From positions 1 through 20,360 of the forward strand of contig CAMLFP010000059.1 in the NCBI GenBank assembly GCA_946479335.1: a stretch of 20,360 nucleotides of DNA, given 5' to 3'. This DNA comes from an uncultured Archangium sp. (GTDB lineage Bacteria; Myxococcota; Myxococcia; Myxococcales; Myxococcaceae). This document shows positions 7,773-15,789 of the stretch, piece after piece (within the stretch, counting starts at the first letter, position 1; each line of letters opens with the position of its first letter). Both the position numbers and the translations under genes were made by a program. The notes under the pieces were generated by a model, which was not told the origin of the DNA, made no database searches, and saw only the letters and a list, made by a program, of their open reading frames with translations.

Positions 7773-8036
7773 ATGCCCGCCCCGCGCCGCAGCATTCGAG
7801 ACCAGCTGACCGAGCTGCGCGTTCGGTTGGAAGAAGCCGAAGCGCGCGCGCAGTGGCTCTCGCGGCGGCTGGCGAAGGCCGAGAAGGCGCTCAAGCTGCC
7901 GGCGACGCCGAAGAAGAAGGGCAAGCCGAAGCTGCGGTGCCCGGGCTGCTTCCTCGAGCTCCCGCCCGGTCGCGTGGGGAAGAACTGCCGCTACTGTGGC
8001 TTCGACTTTCGCGCTGTGAAGCCGTACCGCCGCTAA
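7773..8036 (+). CDS. Small coiled-coil zinc-ribbon protein
   Basis: An 87-residue protein. Residues about 8-42 form a charged helix with heptad character (LTELRVRLEEAEARA, RRLAKAEKAL). A Lys-rich hinge (PKKKGKPK) and a four-Cys zinc ribbon follow: CPGC (Cys56, Cys59) and CRYC (Cys72, Cys75), ending GFDFRAVKPYRR. It probably binds one zinc and may contact nucleic acid or a protein. I know no function for it. ATG 7773 is preferred; an in-frame GTG at 7752 would add seven residues (VRHFLPA). The next gene begins 16 bp after its stop, so it may be the first gene of the cluster running to 15789. Confidence 0.7.
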   Translation: MPAPRRSIRDQLTELRVRLEEAEARAQWLSRRLAKAEKALKLPATPKKKGKPKLRCPGCFLELPPGRVGKNCRYCGFDFRAVKPYRR

Positions 8037-8052
8037 CTAGGTTCGCCGGCCT

Positions 8053-9918
8053 GTGTATCGGCTGAGCGGACGCGTCGAGCAGAGCCAACTCGCGGATCTC
8101 TTCCGCGGCGAGCGCGTGGAGAGCGGTGAGAGCGTGGTGGTGAAGCTCTTCCACCCGAACACCTCCGACGCCGAGTACGCGAAGGTGATCGCCGCGCTCG
8201 CCGGGCAACTGCAGTTCGACGGCGTGGCGCAGGTCGTGGAGCTGGGCTTCGTCGAGCAGCGCCTCGCGATCGTGCGGCAGGACACCGGCACGTACTCGCT
8301 GGGCCTCGCGCTGCAGCGGCTCAACACGCGCGAGGTGATGCTGCCGCCGACGCTGGCACTGGCGATGGTGCTGGAGTTGCTGGAGATCATCGGTGCGGCG
8401 CATGCGCGGGGCGTGGTTCACGGCGCGCTGACGCCGGGCAACATCGTGCTGGGCGAAGACGGGCGGCTGACGGTGGCTGACTTCGGCGCGCTGGCGGCGC
8501 TGCAGGCCTCTCCCGCGCTCAAGAAGAGCTTCGGCGCGCGCGGCCGCGGCAGCTACCGGGCGCCGGAGCTGTCGACGGGCGCGGCGCCCTCGGTGGCGAG
8601 CGATCTCTACGCGCTGGGCGCGATCGTCTACGAGCTGCTGACGCTGCGTGAAGCGTCGCTGGGCAACGCCGCGGTGAGCACCCGCGGTGAGCGATTGCCG
8701 CCGCCGTCGCGGCTGGTGCGCCGGCTGCACTCGCGCGTCGACGCAGTGATCATGCGCGCGCTGGAGACCTCGCCCGCGCGGCGTCACAAGTCGTGCGCGG
8801 AGTTCGCCGATGGGCTGCGCGAGTTCCTCGCGTCGACGGGCGGCATCCCTCCGCGAGACGACGTGCGAAAGTTCGTGGGCGAGCTGTTCCACAACGAGGT
8901 GCAGGTGACGACCGCTGGGCCGGTGCCGTTCACCGCGCCGTTCTCGCTCAGCGAGATCGCGGGCGCCGCGGCGATCGAGGTGCAGGCCGACGAGCGCGCG
9001 CCGTTCTCAGGGGGCGCCATCGACTCGCGCACGCCGACCAGCGATGGGCTCCCGGTGTTCCGCGAGGAGAGCGTCACCGAGCTCGAGGTTCCGGCGGTGA
9101 CGCGCAAGGAGCCGCAGGACTGGGTGGCGCCCGAGGGGGCCATGCCCGAGAGCGCATCGGCCGCCGCGCCGGCGTCGAGCTTCAAGGCGCGCGTGAAGGT
9201 GATCGAAGACTTCGCGCCCGTCGAGAAGGAAGAGAAGACCGATGCCGGCCCCGTGATCGCGCCGCAGCCGCGGCCGGTGCCCAAGACCATCGTCACCTTC
9301 GCGGTGCCGTTCAAACGCGAGGGCGACCCGGAGATCCCCAACCTCGACGCGATGCACCGGCGCGCGAAGCGCAACGCGCGCATCTCGAGCTTCATCGGCA
9401 CGGTGGTGTTGATGTCGATGGTGGCCTTCGCGGTGTTCCTGTTCGTGCGCTCGACGCGCGACGTGAAGGGCACGTTGATCTCGTATCTCCCGAAGCCGAT
9501 TCAGCGCGCCATCCACTACACGCCGCCGCTCCCGGAGCCCGCGCCGGGGCCGCCGGTGAAGTTGAAGAACTTCGACGAGGAGCACCCCGACAAGGCCTTC
9601 AACCCGAACCCCGACCCGAAGCTGCTGAAGGCCGCGGGCGTCACGCTGCCCGACCTCGCCACCGTGAACCGCGAGCTCGGCGCCTGCTACTCGCCGGGGA
9701 AGGGCAAGTACGGCTGGCTCACGGTGCGCAGCATGTCGAGCACCTCGGTGAAGATCGACGGCCGACGCGTCTGCGACAACGGCATCAAGATTCGCGTCAC
9801 CGCGGGCACGCGCAAGGTGGAGATCACTGAAGACAAGTCGGGCAAGAAGTGGGCGGTGAGCCAACGCATCGACGCCGGCAAGGTCGCCACCATCACCCCC
9901 AACTTTTCAAAGCGATGA
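8053..9918 (+). CDS. Membrane-anchored Ser/Thr pseudokinase with PEGA-like C-terminal domain
   Basis: A 621-residue protein with a kinase fold (about 1-265). The beta-3 lysine is kept (VVVKLF, Lys31), as are Asn130, DFG (143-145) and APE (170-172). The catalytic loop, however, reads VHGALTPGN (122-130): the HRD aspartate is replaced by Ala125, and the Gly-rich loop is not recognisable. Phosphotransfer is therefore unlikely, though nucleotide binding is possible. A variable Pro/Ala/Glu-rich cytoplasmic linker (about 270-440) leads to one membrane span (444-466). The exported tail ends in a PEGA-like domain (about 554-620) with two Cys that could pair. The start is GTG 8053; a weak AGG lies upstream. 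The stop overlaps the response-regulator start (ATGA), so it may control that regulator or scaffold envelope proteins encoded downstream. Confidence 0.87.
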   Translation: MYRLSGRVEQSQLADLFRGERVESGESVVVKLFHPNTSDAEYAKVIAALAGQLQFDGVAQVVELGFVEQRLAIVRQDTGTYSLGLALQRLNTREVMLPPTLALAMVLELLEIIGAAHARGVVHGALTPGNIVLGEDGRLTVADFGALAALQASPALKKSFGARGRGSYRAPELSTGAAPSVASDLYALGAIVYELLTLREASLGNAAVSTRGERLPPPSRLVRRLHSRVDAVIMRALETSPARRHKSCAEFADGLREFLASTGGIPPRDDVRKFVGELFHNEVQVTTAGPVPFTAPFSLSEIAGAAAIEVQADERAPFSGGAIDSRTPTSDGLPVFREESVTELEVPAVTRKEPQDWVAPEGAMPESASAAAPASSFKARVKVIEDFAPVEKEEKTDAGPVIAPQPRPVPKTIVTFAVPFKREGDPEIPNLDAMHRRAKRNARISSFIGTVVLMSMVAFAVFLFVRSTRDVKGTLISYLPKPIQRAIHYTPPLPEPAPGPPVKLKNFDEEHPDKAFNPNPDPKLLKAAGVTLPDLATVNRELGACYSPGKGKYGWLTVRSMSSTSVKIDGRRVCDNGIKIRVTAGTRKVEITEDKSGKKWAVSQRIDAGKVATITPNFSKR

Positions 9919-10577
9919 GCGAACTCTCGAACGTCCGCGTCTTCGTCGTCGAAGACCAGCCCCAGCTGCTCAAGAACCTCCTCAAGTCGCTCGCGCTGTA
10001 CCCGGAGCTGGAGGTGGTCGGCACCGCGCAAGATGGCGAGAGCGGGGTGGAGCAGATGACGCGGCTGCTGCCTGATCTCGTGCTGCTCGATCTCGAGCTC
10101 CCCGGCATCGACGGCATCGAGGTCACGCGCCGGCTCAAGCGGAGCGCGGCGTCGATCGAGGTGCTGGTGCTGACCTCGTTCGACGACGAGACCAAGGTGT
10201 ACGAGGCGATGCAGGCCGGCGCGTCGGGGTACCTGGTGAAGCGCGTAGGCCCCGAGAAGATCCGCAACGCTGTCCACGAGGTGATGGCGGGTGGCACGGT
10301 GCTCGAGGCGATCATCGCGCGCCGCTTCTGGAACTACTTCCACGCCATCCAGGCGAAGAAGGATCAACCCGACAACCCGTGGGGGCTCTCGCCGGTGGAG
10401 TTCGACGTGCTCAAGTACGTGGCCAAGGGGCTCTCGAACGCGGAGGTCGGCGGCGTGATGGCCCTCGAGCGCCGCACGGTGCGCACGCACCTCGGGCACA
10501 TCTACAAGAAGATGAAGGTGAACTCGCACGTCGAGGCCGTGGTGCTCGCGCTCAAAGCCGGCATCGTCGAGCTGTGA
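9915..10577 (+). CDS. NarL/FixJ-type response regulator (REC-LuxR HTH)
   Basis: A 220-residue cytoplasmic DNA-binding regulator. The receiver domain (about 6-125) keeps the acidic pair Glu13-Asp14, phospho-acceptor Asp59 (LVLLDLELPG), the switch Thr in LVLTSFDD and the conserved Lys in GYLVKR. The C-terminal LuxR-type helix-turn-helix (about 155-215) reads LSPVEFDVLKYVAKGLSNAE and then ERRTVRTHLGHIYKKM. No histidine kinase gene is in the window. The upstream gene, overlapping by 4 bp, is a pseudokinase and cannot donate phosphate to Asp, so the partner must be encoded elsewhere or the protein works unphosphorylated. It probably controls this cluster or an envelope regulon; the target is unknown. 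Confidence 0.93.
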   Translation: MSELSNVRVFVVEDQPQLLKNLLKSLALYPELEVVGTAQDGESGVEQMTRLLPDLVLLDLELPGIDGIEVTRRLKRSAASIEVLVLTSFDDETKVYEAMQAGASGYLVKRVGPEKIRNAVHEVMAGGTVLEAIIARRFWNYFHAIQAKKDQPDNPWGLSPVEFDVLKYVAKGLSNAEVGGVMALERRTVRTHLGHIYKKMKVNSHVEAVVLALKAGIVEL

Positions 10578-11443
10578 CCGCGCTGTTGCTCGCAGCGTTG
10601 GCGACGGTGCCGGTTTCGCATCGGCGCGTCACGGCGGAGGATGGCGCCGCGCTCGCGCTCTACCGTTACGGTGAACCACGGGGTGAGGCGCGCCCGGTGC
10701 TCATCGTGGTCGACGTGGGCTTCGATCATTCACTCGCGGCGCCGCTCGCGGAGTTCCTCGCCGAGCATGGCCGCACCGTCTTCGTCGCGGAGCTGCGCGG
10801 GCAGGGCGCGGCCAGCTCCGGGTTCTCACTGCGCACGATGTTACACGTCGATCTCCCGGCCATCGCGCGCGCGATTGGCGAGCCGGTCGATTTGATCGCG
10901 CACGGGTACGTCGGCGCGCTGGCCATGGCCGCCGCGGGCCACGAGCTGCCAGTGCGTCGCGTGGTGGCCTTGAACGCGCCGTTCGCGCCGGAACCTCCGA
11001 CGGAGTTGCAGGAGTGGTTCCTCTCCGATGGCGGGCACTTCTCGACGCTGTTCGCGTCTCCCGAAGGCTTCGAGGCCTTCACGCAGCTCTTCGCGATGGG
11101 CTCGCCGATCGAAGGGCGCGTCACGGCGCGCGATCTGTCCCGGCCGGCCGCGAGCGAGTTGCTGACGTGGCTCCGCGCGGGCGATTTGCCGCTCGATGAT
11201 GGAACGTCGGTGGCGGCGCGTTTGCGCGCGTTCGATCGCCCGACGCTGATGTTCCTCGCGATGGGTGACACCTGGGCGCCGAGCGAATCGTGCACGCCGC
11301 TGCGGGAACACTCACGCGCCACGGTGCGCTTCATCTCCTTCAGCCGCTTCACACATGGCGACGACTTCGCGCACGTGACGCTGCTGCGCGGGGTGAACGC
11401 GCGACGCTTCGTGTTCGCGCCGCTCGAGGAGTTTTTGCGATGA
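10574..11443 (+). CDS. Alpha/beta-hydrolase homologue lacking the catalytic serine
   Basis: A 289-residue protein clearly homologous to the product of the next gene: both begin with an HR(R/A)…DG…AL-RY segment and share the same domain order. The nucleophile elbow that should read G-x-S-x-G is LIAHGYVGAL here, with Gly111 where the neighbour has Ser136. The HG oxyanion motif is also changed (VVDVGF against LLCHGI). The C-terminal His is kept (DDFAHVTLL). Esterase chemistry is therefore unlikely; a binding or partner role fits better. The N-terminus (VTALLLAALATVPVS) is a short hydrophobic stretch, a weak signal or anchor. The start is GTG 10574, which overlaps the regulator stop as GTGA. Confidence 0.8.
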   Translation: MTALLLAALATVPVSHRRVTAEDGAALALYRYGEPRGEARPVLIVVDVGFDHSLAAPLAEFLAEHGRTVFVAELRGQGAASSGFSLRTMLHVDLPAIARAIGEPVDLIAHGYVGALAMAAAGHELPVRRVVALNAPFAPEPPTELQEWFLSDGGHFSTLFASPEGFEAFTQLFAMGSPIEGRVTARDLSRPAASELLTWLRAGDLPLDDGTSVAARLRAFDRPTLMFLAMGDTWAPSESCTPLREHSRATVRFISFSRFTHGDDFAHVTLLRGVNARRFVFAPLEEFLR

Positions 11444-12474
11444 GCGCGCCCCGTTTCGCGCTGCTGCTGCTGCTCGCGGGCTGCGCGCACGTTCCTCCGT
11501 TGCCGTCGGTCGCCGAACAGCACCGTGCGAAGACCTCCGACGGCGTGGAGATCGCCCTCGTGCGCTACCCGGCCATCGGCGAGGTGAAGGGCCCGCCGGT
11601 GCTCCTGTGCCACGGCATCTCCGCCAACGCGCGCAACATGGACCTCGATGATCGCATCTCGATGGCGCGCTACTTCGCGGCGCACGGTCGCGAGGCGTGG
11701 ACGATGTCGATGCGCGGCGCGGGTGACAGCGGTTCGCCTGCCGGCCCCATCTTCTTCGACGACTATTGGCAGCAGGATCTCCCGGCCGCAGTCGAGTACG
11801 TGAAGCGCGTCAGCGGCGCGCCCTCGATCGAGTTCGTCGGACACTCGATGGGCGGCATGATGCTGTACGCGTACCTCGCGGAAGGCGGGCAGGGCATCAG
11901 CGCCGCCGCGACGCTCGGGAGCCCCACGCGCTTCGACTTCGGCTCGCCGCTCGAAGACCTCGTCACCGGCCCCGTCGCGCCGTTGCTCTCGCCGACCTTC
12001 AACATCCCCACCTCGGCGTTCTCTGGGCTCCTCGCGCCGTTCGAAGACGGCTCCGACACGATGCTGGAGCGCTTCTTCTACAACCCGAAGTCCACCGACC
12101 CGGCGACGTTCCGCGAGCTGCTCACCTACGGCACCTCACCGATGGCGGGCGGGGTCAGCGTGCAGCTCTCGCGCCTCTTCAAGGGTGACTTCGTCTCGAA
12201 GGATCAGAAGCTCGACTTCCGCGCCGACATGCAGCGCATCCACGTGCCGATCCTGGTGGTCGCCGGCCGGCTCGATCGCATCGGCGTCGTCCCTGCCGTG
12301 AAAGACGGGTACCGCGCGTTGGGCGGGCCGAAAGAGTGGTTGCTCATTACCCGGGCCAACGGTACCCGCGGTGAGTACGGTCATATGGATCTCGTCCTCG
12401 GTGAGCGCGCCGCTGAGGAGGTCTGGTCGAAGGTGTTGGACTTCTTCGACCGCCACGCGCGCAAGGAGCCTTGA
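11440..12474 (+). CDS. Alpha/beta-hydrolase lipoprotein
   Basis: A 344-residue hydrolase with a clear lipoprotein signal (MSAPRFALLLLLAGC, lipidated Cys15), so it acts in the cell envelope. The fold shows the oxyanion HG motif (LLCHGISANA, around 59), a SMRGAGDSGSP loop, the nucleophile elbow GHSMGG (134-139, Ser136), an acidic residue in AGRLDRIG (Asp279) and the triad His in EYGHMDL (His315). The triad is complete, so esterase, lipase or acyl-hydrolase activity is expected; the substrate is unknown. It overlaps its serine-less homologue by 4 bp upstream and the M16 peptidase by 1 bp downstream (TGATG). Confidence 0.88.
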   Translation: MSAPRFALLLLLAGCAHVPPLPSVAEQHRAKTSDGVEIALVRYPAIGEVKGPPVLLCHGISANARNMDLDDRISMARYFAAHGREAWTMSMRGAGDSGSPAGPIFFDDYWQQDLPAAVEYVKRVSGAPSIEFVGHSMGGMMLYAYLAEGGQGISAAATLGSPTRFDFGSPLEDLVTGPVAPLLSPTFNIPTSAFSGLLAPFEDGSDTMLERFFYNPKSTDPATFRELLTYGTSPMAGGVSVQLSRLFKGDFVSKDQKLDFRADMQRIHVPILVVAGRLDRIGVVPAVKDGYRALGGPKEWLLITRANGTRGEYGHMDLVLGERAAEEVWSKVLDFFDRHARKEP

Positions 12475-13769
12475 TGCCGAAGCTGAGTAAGGAACTGAAG
12501 GCAGTCGCTGATTCAGTCATCGAAGAGACGCTGCCCAACGGTTTGAAAGTGCGCCTGCTGCCCTCCGACGCGGTGCCGACCTGCAGCCTCTATACGTTCT
12601 TCAAAGTCGGCGCCCGCAACGAGAAGCCGGGCATCACCGGCATCAGCCACCTCTTCGAGCACATGATGTTCAACGGCGCGAAGAAGTACGGGCCGGGCAA
12701 GTTCGATCGCGTGCTGGAGTCGAGCGGCGGCACCTCCAACGCGTACACCTCGAACGACGTCACCGTTTATTACGAAGACTTCATGGCCGAGGCGCTGGAG
12801 ACGGTGCTCGACCTCGAGAGCGACCGCATGAAGTCGCTGCAGGTCACGCCGAAGATGCTCGAGAGCGAGCGCCAGGTGGTGATGGAGGAGCGCCGCCTGC
12901 GCGTCGACAACGAGATCGGCGGCCTGATGGACGAAGAGCTCTCCACGCTGGTGTGGAAGGCGCACCCCTACCGCTGGCCGGTCATCGGGTGGATGAAGGA
13001 CATCGCCAACATCAAGCGCGAGGACTGCCTCGAGTACTTCCGCACCTTCTACGCGCCGAACAACGCGACGCTGTACGTGTCGGGCGACTTCGAGCCGAAG
13101 GCCGCGATGAAGCTCATCAAGAAGTACTACGGCGCGATCAAGGCCGGCCCGGCGCTGCCTCCGGTGTTGGACGCGGAGCCCGAGCAGAAGGGCGAGCGTC
13201 GCGCGGAGGTGCGGCACCCGGCGCAGGCACCGTCGCTGATGATCGCGTGGCGTGGCCCGTCGGCGCACGAGCGCGACACGTTGGTGCTCGATGTCCTCCA
13301 GTACGCGTTGTCGGTCGGCCAGTCGTCGCGGCTCACCAGGTCACTGGTGTTCGAGCAGGAGGTCTGTGTCGGCATCTCCGTCGACTGGACCTGGCGCTTC
13401 GACCCCGGCGCGTTCACCGTCGTGATGGAGCTCAAGCCCGACGGAGACCCCAAAGCCGCCGAGGCCGCGCTCTACGCCGAGCTGCACAAGGTCGCCGAGA
13501 AGGGCCTCGACGCGCGCGAGCTCGAGAAGGCGAAGAACAACCTGTCGGCGCACCTGCTGCGCGAGCTGGCCACCAACAACGGCCGCGCGCACGCGCTGGG
13601 CACGTACGAGCTGATGCTGGGTGATTGGCGCGATGGCCTGCGCCTGCCGGAGCGCTACGAGTCGATCACCGCCGAGGAGGTGCGCGAGGCCGCCGCGAAG
13701 TACCTCGGCTCCAGCCGGCGCTCCGTCGTCACGCTGGTGCCCACGCAGGAACAGGAGATCGCCGCGTGA
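12474..13769 (+). CDS. M16 family zinc metallopeptidase (catalytic partner)
   Basis: A 431-residue peptidase of the pitrilysin/mitochondrial-processing-peptidase family. The inverted zinc motif HxxEH is HLFEH (His59, Glu62, His63) in GISHLFEHMMFNG. The third ligand is probably Glu139 in VVMEERRLR, 76 residues after His63, the family spacing. Two homologous halves are visible, the second (about 215-420) non-catalytic. No signal peptide is seen, so the location is unclear. ATG 12474 was chosen over the TTG three bases upstream because it overlaps the preceding stop as TGATG. The next gene encodes a same-sized homologue without the zinc motif; such pairs commonly form heterodimers that degrade or process peptides. 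Confidence 0.92.
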   Translation: MPKLSKELKAVADSVIEETLPNGLKVRLLPSDAVPTCSLYTFFKVGARNEKPGITGISHLFEHMMFNGAKKYGPGKFDRVLESSGGTSNAYTSNDVTVYYEDFMAEALETVLDLESDRMKSLQVTPKMLESERQVVMEERRLRVDNEIGGLMDEELSTLVWKAHPYRWPVIGWMKDIANIKREDCLEYFRTFYAPNNATLYVSGDFEPKAAMKLIKKYYGAIKAGPALPPVLDAEPEQKGERRAEVRHPAQAPSLMIAWRGPSAHERDTLVLDVLQYALSVGQSSRLTRSLVFEQEVCVGISVDWTWRFDPGAFTVVMELKPDGDPKAAEAALYAELHKVAEKGLDARELEKAKNNLSAHLLRELATNNGRAHALGTYELMLGDWRDGLRLPERYESITAEEVREAAAKYLGSSRRSVVTLVPTQEQEIAA

Positions 13770-15118
13770 AGACCACTTCGCGTGAGACGCCCGCGCTGCG
13801 CCCGCTGAAATTGCCCGCGCACGCGGTGCATGTGTTGCCGAACGGCCTGACCGTGCACCTCGTGCCACGTGGCCCGCTGCCGCTCGTCGCGGTGCGCCTC
13901 GTCATTCGCGGCGGGAGCGCGTTCGACCCGGCGGGCAAGCTGGGCGTCGGTGACTTCGCCGCCCGGCTGTTCCGGCGTGGCGCGGGCGGCATGACCGCCG
14001 ATCAGATCTCCGACACGGTGGATTTCGTCGGCGCCAGCGTCGGCGGTTTCTCCAATGACGAGAACGTCATCATCTCGCTGTCGACGCCCTCGAAGCACTT
14101 CGACCCGATGTTCGAGGTGATGGCGAAGGTGCTGCTCGAGCCCACGTTCCCCGAGAGTGAAGTGGAGCTCGCGCGGCGGCGCACGCTGGCGGCGCTCACC
14201 AATGATCTCGACGACCCCGGCTCGCTGGCTGACCGCGCGTTGGCCCGCGCGACCTGGGGCACGCACCCGTACGCGAACGAGCTGATCGGCGGGAAGGCCG
14301 ACATCGAGGCGTACACCGTGAAGGATCTCCGCGCCTTCCACAAAGAGCGCCTCGGCCCGAAGGTCGCGCACCTGTACATCGTGGGCGCGTTCGATGCGCG
14401 CGCGGTGCTCAAGACGGTCGAGCGCACGCTCGGTGGTTGGAGCGGCGGGCCTTCGGAGATCCCGCAGATCCCCGCGTGGGGCGGGCTGGCGCGCAGCGGC
14501 GAGGTGATCATCGTCGACAAGCCGGAGCAGACGCAGGTGCAGATGCGCATCGGCGCGGCGGGCGTGAAGCGGGGCCACCCGGAGCACTTCGCGCTCATCA
14601 CCATGAACACCGTGCTGGGCGGCGGCTTCACCTCGCGCCTCGTCTCGGAGATCCGCGTGAAGCGCGGCCTCTCGTACGGCGCCGGCAGCGCGTGGGACAT
14701 GCTGAGCGCCGCCGGCGTCTTCACCGTCTCGTCATTCACCCGAACCGAGAGCATCAAGACGTTGATCGACGTCGCGCTCGGCGAGGTGAAGAAGATGCGC
14801 GAGAAGGGGCCGACCCCGACGGAGCTGGCCACGGTGAAGCGCTACATCTCCGGGCTGTACCCGGGGCGGCTGGAGACGAACGAGAACGTCTCCGGCGCCA
14901 TCGCCGACGTCGTGCACTACGGGCTGCCGGAGAAGTGGATCTCTGAGTACCGCGAGCGCGTCGCCGCCGTGACCGTGAAGGACGCCGCCGCCGCAGCGCG
15001 CGCGCACCTCTTCGACAAGGCGCGCACCATCGTGCTCGTCGGCAACGCCGAGAAGATCAAGCCGCAGGTCGCGAAGTTCGGGCCGGTGACGGTGTGGAAG
15101 CCGTCGATGTTCGAGTGA
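13766..15118 (+). CDS. M16 family homologue without zinc motif (regulatory/substrate-binding partner)
   Basis: A 450-residue M16-fold protein. Where the catalytic partner has HxxEH, this one reads GVGDFAARLF (about 60-69), so both zinc histidines and the catalytic Glu are missing. The second half keeps the Arg…Tyr signature RVKRGLSYGAGS (Arg297, Tyr304), which in two-subunit M16 enzymes completes the active site of the catalytic partner. Length and order match catalytic/non-catalytic M16 gene pairs widespread in bacteria. No signal peptide is evident. The start is GTG 13766, overlapping the previous TGA as GTGA. Probably an obligate heterodimer partner, not a decayed gene: it is full length and well conserved. 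Confidence 0.9.
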   Translation: MKTTSRETPALRPLKLPAHAVHVLPNGLTVHLVPRGPLPLVAVRLVIRGGSAFDPAGKLGVGDFAARLFRRGAGGMTADQISDTVDFVGASVGGFSNDENVIISLSTPSKHFDPMFEVMAKVLLEPTFPESEVELARRRTLAALTNDLDDPGSLADRALARATWGTHPYANELIGGKADIEAYTVKDLRAFHKERLGPKVAHLYIVGAFDARAVLKTVERTLGGWSGGPSEIPQIPAWGGLARSGEVIIVDKPEQTQVQMRIGAAGVKRGHPEHFALITMNTVLGGGFTSRLVSEIRVKRGLSYGAGSAWDMLSAAGVFTVSSFTRTESIKTLIDVALGEVKKMREKGPTPTELATVKRYISGLYPGRLETNENVSGAIADVVHYGLPEKWISEYRERVAAVTVKDAAAAARAHLFDKARTIVLVGNAEKIKPQVAKFGPVTVWKPSMFE

Positions 15119-15789
15119 AGGTGCTCGGTCAGTGGGGTGGCCTCGTCGCGGTGGAGAAACCGCCGGGGCTCCTGGTGATCCCCGGGCGCACGCCGGAAGA
15201 TCACGAGTGCGCGCGCGATCGGCTCTCGAAGCAGTTGGGCCAGCGCGTGTGGGTCTGTCACCGCATCGATCGCGACACCTCAGGCATCGTGCTCTTCGCG
15301 CTCGACGCTGACGCGCATCGCGCGGCGTCGATGGCCTTCGAGAACGGCGAGGTGAAGAAGCGCTACCTCGCGTTGGTGGAGGGCGCCGTCACCGCGCCGT
15401 TGGACATCGACACGCCAATGACCGAGGCGCGCAAAGGGAAGATGCGCGTGGTGTTCCCGGGCGAGCAGGGCGGCAAGCCGGCGCGGACCCTGGTGAACCC
15501 CGTGCAACCCCCTCTCCCGTTCTCGGGAGAGGGTCGGGGTGAGGGCCGAATGACGCTGGTCGAATGCGAACCGCTGACGGGTCGCCAACACCAGATCCGC
15601 GTGCACCTCAAATCAGCCGGGCACCCGCTGCTCTTCGATCACCAGTACGGCAACAAGACGCCGCTGACGAGAAACGGCGTGACGCTCGCGCGCACGCCGC
15701 TCCACGCCTCGCGTCTGGTCATCGAGTCACTCGGGGTGGCGGTCGAATCGCCGCTCCCCGAAGACCTGCAGCGCTTCAGCTCGCCGTAG
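15115..15789 (+). CDS. RluA-family pseudouridine synthase
   Basis: A 224-residue enzyme predicted to isomerise uridine to pseudouridine in rRNA or tRNA. It starts with VAVEKPPGLLVIPGR, carries the catalytic HRIDRDTSG motif (Asp52) and the RluA motif TGRQHQIRVHL (from 155) followed by GHPLLFDHQYG. No S4 RNA-binding domain precedes it, as in the small single-domain RluA/TruC type. Target uridine unknown. GTG 15115 is preferred because it overlaps the previous stop as GTGA; GTG 15094 would add seven residues. Residues 132-144 (PPLPFSGEGRGEG) are encoded by a dispersed hairpin repeat lying in frame between the KPART strand and the MTLVECEPLTG strand. Its 3' end overlaps the convergent gene by 14 bp. 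Confidence 0.9.
   Translation: MKVLGQWGGLVAVEKPPGLLVIPGRTPEDHECARDRLSKQLGQRVWVCHRIDRDTSGIVLFALDADAHRAASMAFENGEVKKRYLALVEGAVTAPLDIDTPMTEARKGKMRVVFPGEQGGKPARTLVNPVQPPLPFSGEGRGEGRMTLVECEPLTGRQHQIRVHLKSAGHPLLFDHQYGNKTPLTRNGVTLARTPLHASRLVIESLGVAVESPLPEDLQRFSSP
15510..15545 (-). repeat. Dispersed hairpin repeat, copy 1 (inside pseudouridine synthase gene)
   Basis: Perfect 10-bp inverted repeat CCCTCTCCCG / CGGGAGAGGG with a 4-nt loop (15520-15523), followed by TCGGGGTGAGGG. On the minus strand it reads CCCTCACCCCGA followed by the hairpin, the same plan as copy 2 at 20289-20323. The 36 bp equal exactly 12 codons, so the host frame stays open. This is a REP-like, widely scattered intergenic-type element that here lies within a coding region. 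Confidence 0.85.

Noticed and set aside
8053..9918. Reading the kinase-like gene as an active Ser/Thr protein kinase
   Set aside because: The HRD aspartate is Ala125 and the Gly-rich loop is missing, so activity cannot be claimed.
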